NCBI RefSeq assembly: GCF_016428595.1
Contig: NZ_JAELVQ010000005.1
Location: forward strand, 136,827 to 200,826
From: Snuella sedimenti
GTDB taxonomy: Bacteria; Bacteroidota; Bacteroidia; Flavobacteriales; Flavobacteriaceae
DNA length: 64,000 nucleotides
Direction: 5' to 3'
Each line of letters starts with the position of its first letter. The stretch's first letter is position 1. The notes under the pieces were generated by a model. The model had not been told where the DNA came from. It saw only the letters and a list, made by a program, of their open reading frames with translations, and did not search any database. Positions 63,459 to 64,000 of the stretch are shown one piece after another. The position numbers and the translations under genes were made by a program.

Positions 63459-64000
63459 TTAAATTTTTAATCTGGCTGATGCGGTTATATCCTGTTTGGC
63501 AAAATTACCATCCAAATATTTTAAATATCCAACAATGGCAATCATAGCAGCGTTATCTGTTGTAAATTCAAACTTGGGGACATATGTTGTCCAACCAAAT
63601 TTACGCTCACCTACTTTTAGAGCATTTCGTATGCCAGAGTTTGCAGAAACGCCACCGCCAATAGCAATGTGCTTAATACCTGTTTGTTTTACTGCAAGCT
63701 TTAACTTGTCGATAACAATCCCTATAATGGTATGCTGTATAGATGCACAAATATCATTGAGGTGTTCAGAAATAAAGTTAGGATTAGCTTTTGTTTCCTT
63801 CTGAATGAAATAGAGTATGGCTGTTTTTAAACCTGAAAAACTAAAATCCAAACCGTCTACCTTTGGCTTAGTAAACTTAAAAGCTTTAGGATTTCCTAGC
63901 TGTGCACGTTTGTCAATTTCTGGTCCAGCAGGGTAGCCCAATCCCAAAATCTTACCGCTCTTATCATAAGCTTCACCAATCGCATCATCAATGGTTTCTC
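63459..64000 (-). CDS. tsaD: tRNA N6-adenosine threonylcarbamoyltransferase, 3' part
   Basis: This is the C-terminal part of TsaD, which makes the t6A modification of tRNA with TsaB and TsaE. The frame is open to the window end and continues beyond it; the first visible residues, ETIDDAIGEAYDKSGKILG, match the middle of TsaD. Conserved segments are GLDFSFSGLKTAIL, HIAIGGGVSANSGIR and the ASARLKI end. About 180 of roughly 340 residues are visible, so the N-terminal metal-binding His pair lies outside. Confidence 0.96.
   Translation of the reverse strand, partial: ETIDDAIGEAYDKSGKILGLGYPAGPEIDKRAQLGNPKAFKFTKPKVDGLDFSFSGLKTAILYFIQKETKANPNFISEHLNDICASIQHTIIGIVIDKLKLAVKQTGIKHIAIGGGVSANSGIRNALKVGERKFGWTTYVPKFEFTTDNAAMIAIVGYLKYLDGNFAKQDITASARLKI

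Overview
The window looks like the chromosome of a marine-type member of the Flavobacteriaceae (Bacteroidota). It is AT-rich, with TAnnTTTG promoter boxes and no Shine-Dalgarno pattern. It carries families concentrated in that group: TonB receptors with a carboxypeptidase-like N-terminal domain, GIN (DUF2807) proteins, DUF4870, DUF4199, DUF4159, DUF6146 and DUF6787. RpmE is type B and PurL is the large single-chain form. Many starts are GTG or TTG. No phage, CRISPR array or complete insertion sequence was found.

Layout. 1-1250: folE and a small membrane protein. 1249-4927 (minus): an apparent operon of DUF6146 lipoprotein, DUF6787 membrane protein, a small His-rich exported protein and a TonB receptor with a His/acid-rich loop, probably for metal uptake. 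5206-8961: two divergent S1-type sulfatases. 9117-13591: purL with an AraC-type regulator directly behind it. 13592-21352: an accessory stretch with a metallophosphoesterase, an unknown 750-residue exported protein, a frameshifted amidohydrolase-like membrane protein, a GNAT acetyltransferase and repeat-rich intergenic DNA. 21353-34737: housekeeping genes (RsmB/NOP methyltransferase, ABC exporter, phosphohexomutase, glycosyltransferase, L31, GlmU-like protein) and the first ECF sigma operon. 34724-42381: a peptide-binding lipoprotein, then the DUF4870-PadR-PspC module and a GIN lipoprotein, then DUF4442 and TIGR00266. 42682-45135: the second ECF sigma operon. 45300-56186: clpC, gyrA, TPR, NlpC/P60, thiolase and a 7TM-HD phosphodiesterase. 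56280-56664: tRNA-Ser, tRNA-Pro and tRNA-Arg. 56792-58906: a small variable-looking island. 59233-64000: RNA methyltransferases (TrmH, RsmE), an AI-2E family transporter, DUF4159 and the 3' part of tsaD.

The most interesting signal is a 156-bp segment present twice (24700-24855 and 44306-44461; 153 of 156 bases identical, no gaps, same orientation). In each case it lies between an ECF sigma gene and its putative anti-sigma gene and ends inside the second codon of the anti-sigma gene. In the transcript it can form two mutually exclusive hairpins, one of which buries the GTG start codon of the anti-sigma gene. It also contains an 18-codon open frame whose last codons form the shared hairpin arm. 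This looks like a leader-type RNA switch controlling anti-sigma translation. It is an inference from sequence only. Other points of note are the single-base frameshift behind the HxH motif of the amidohydrolase, a MITE-like element with TAA duplications plus solo ends, and a 14-unit heptamer repeat.
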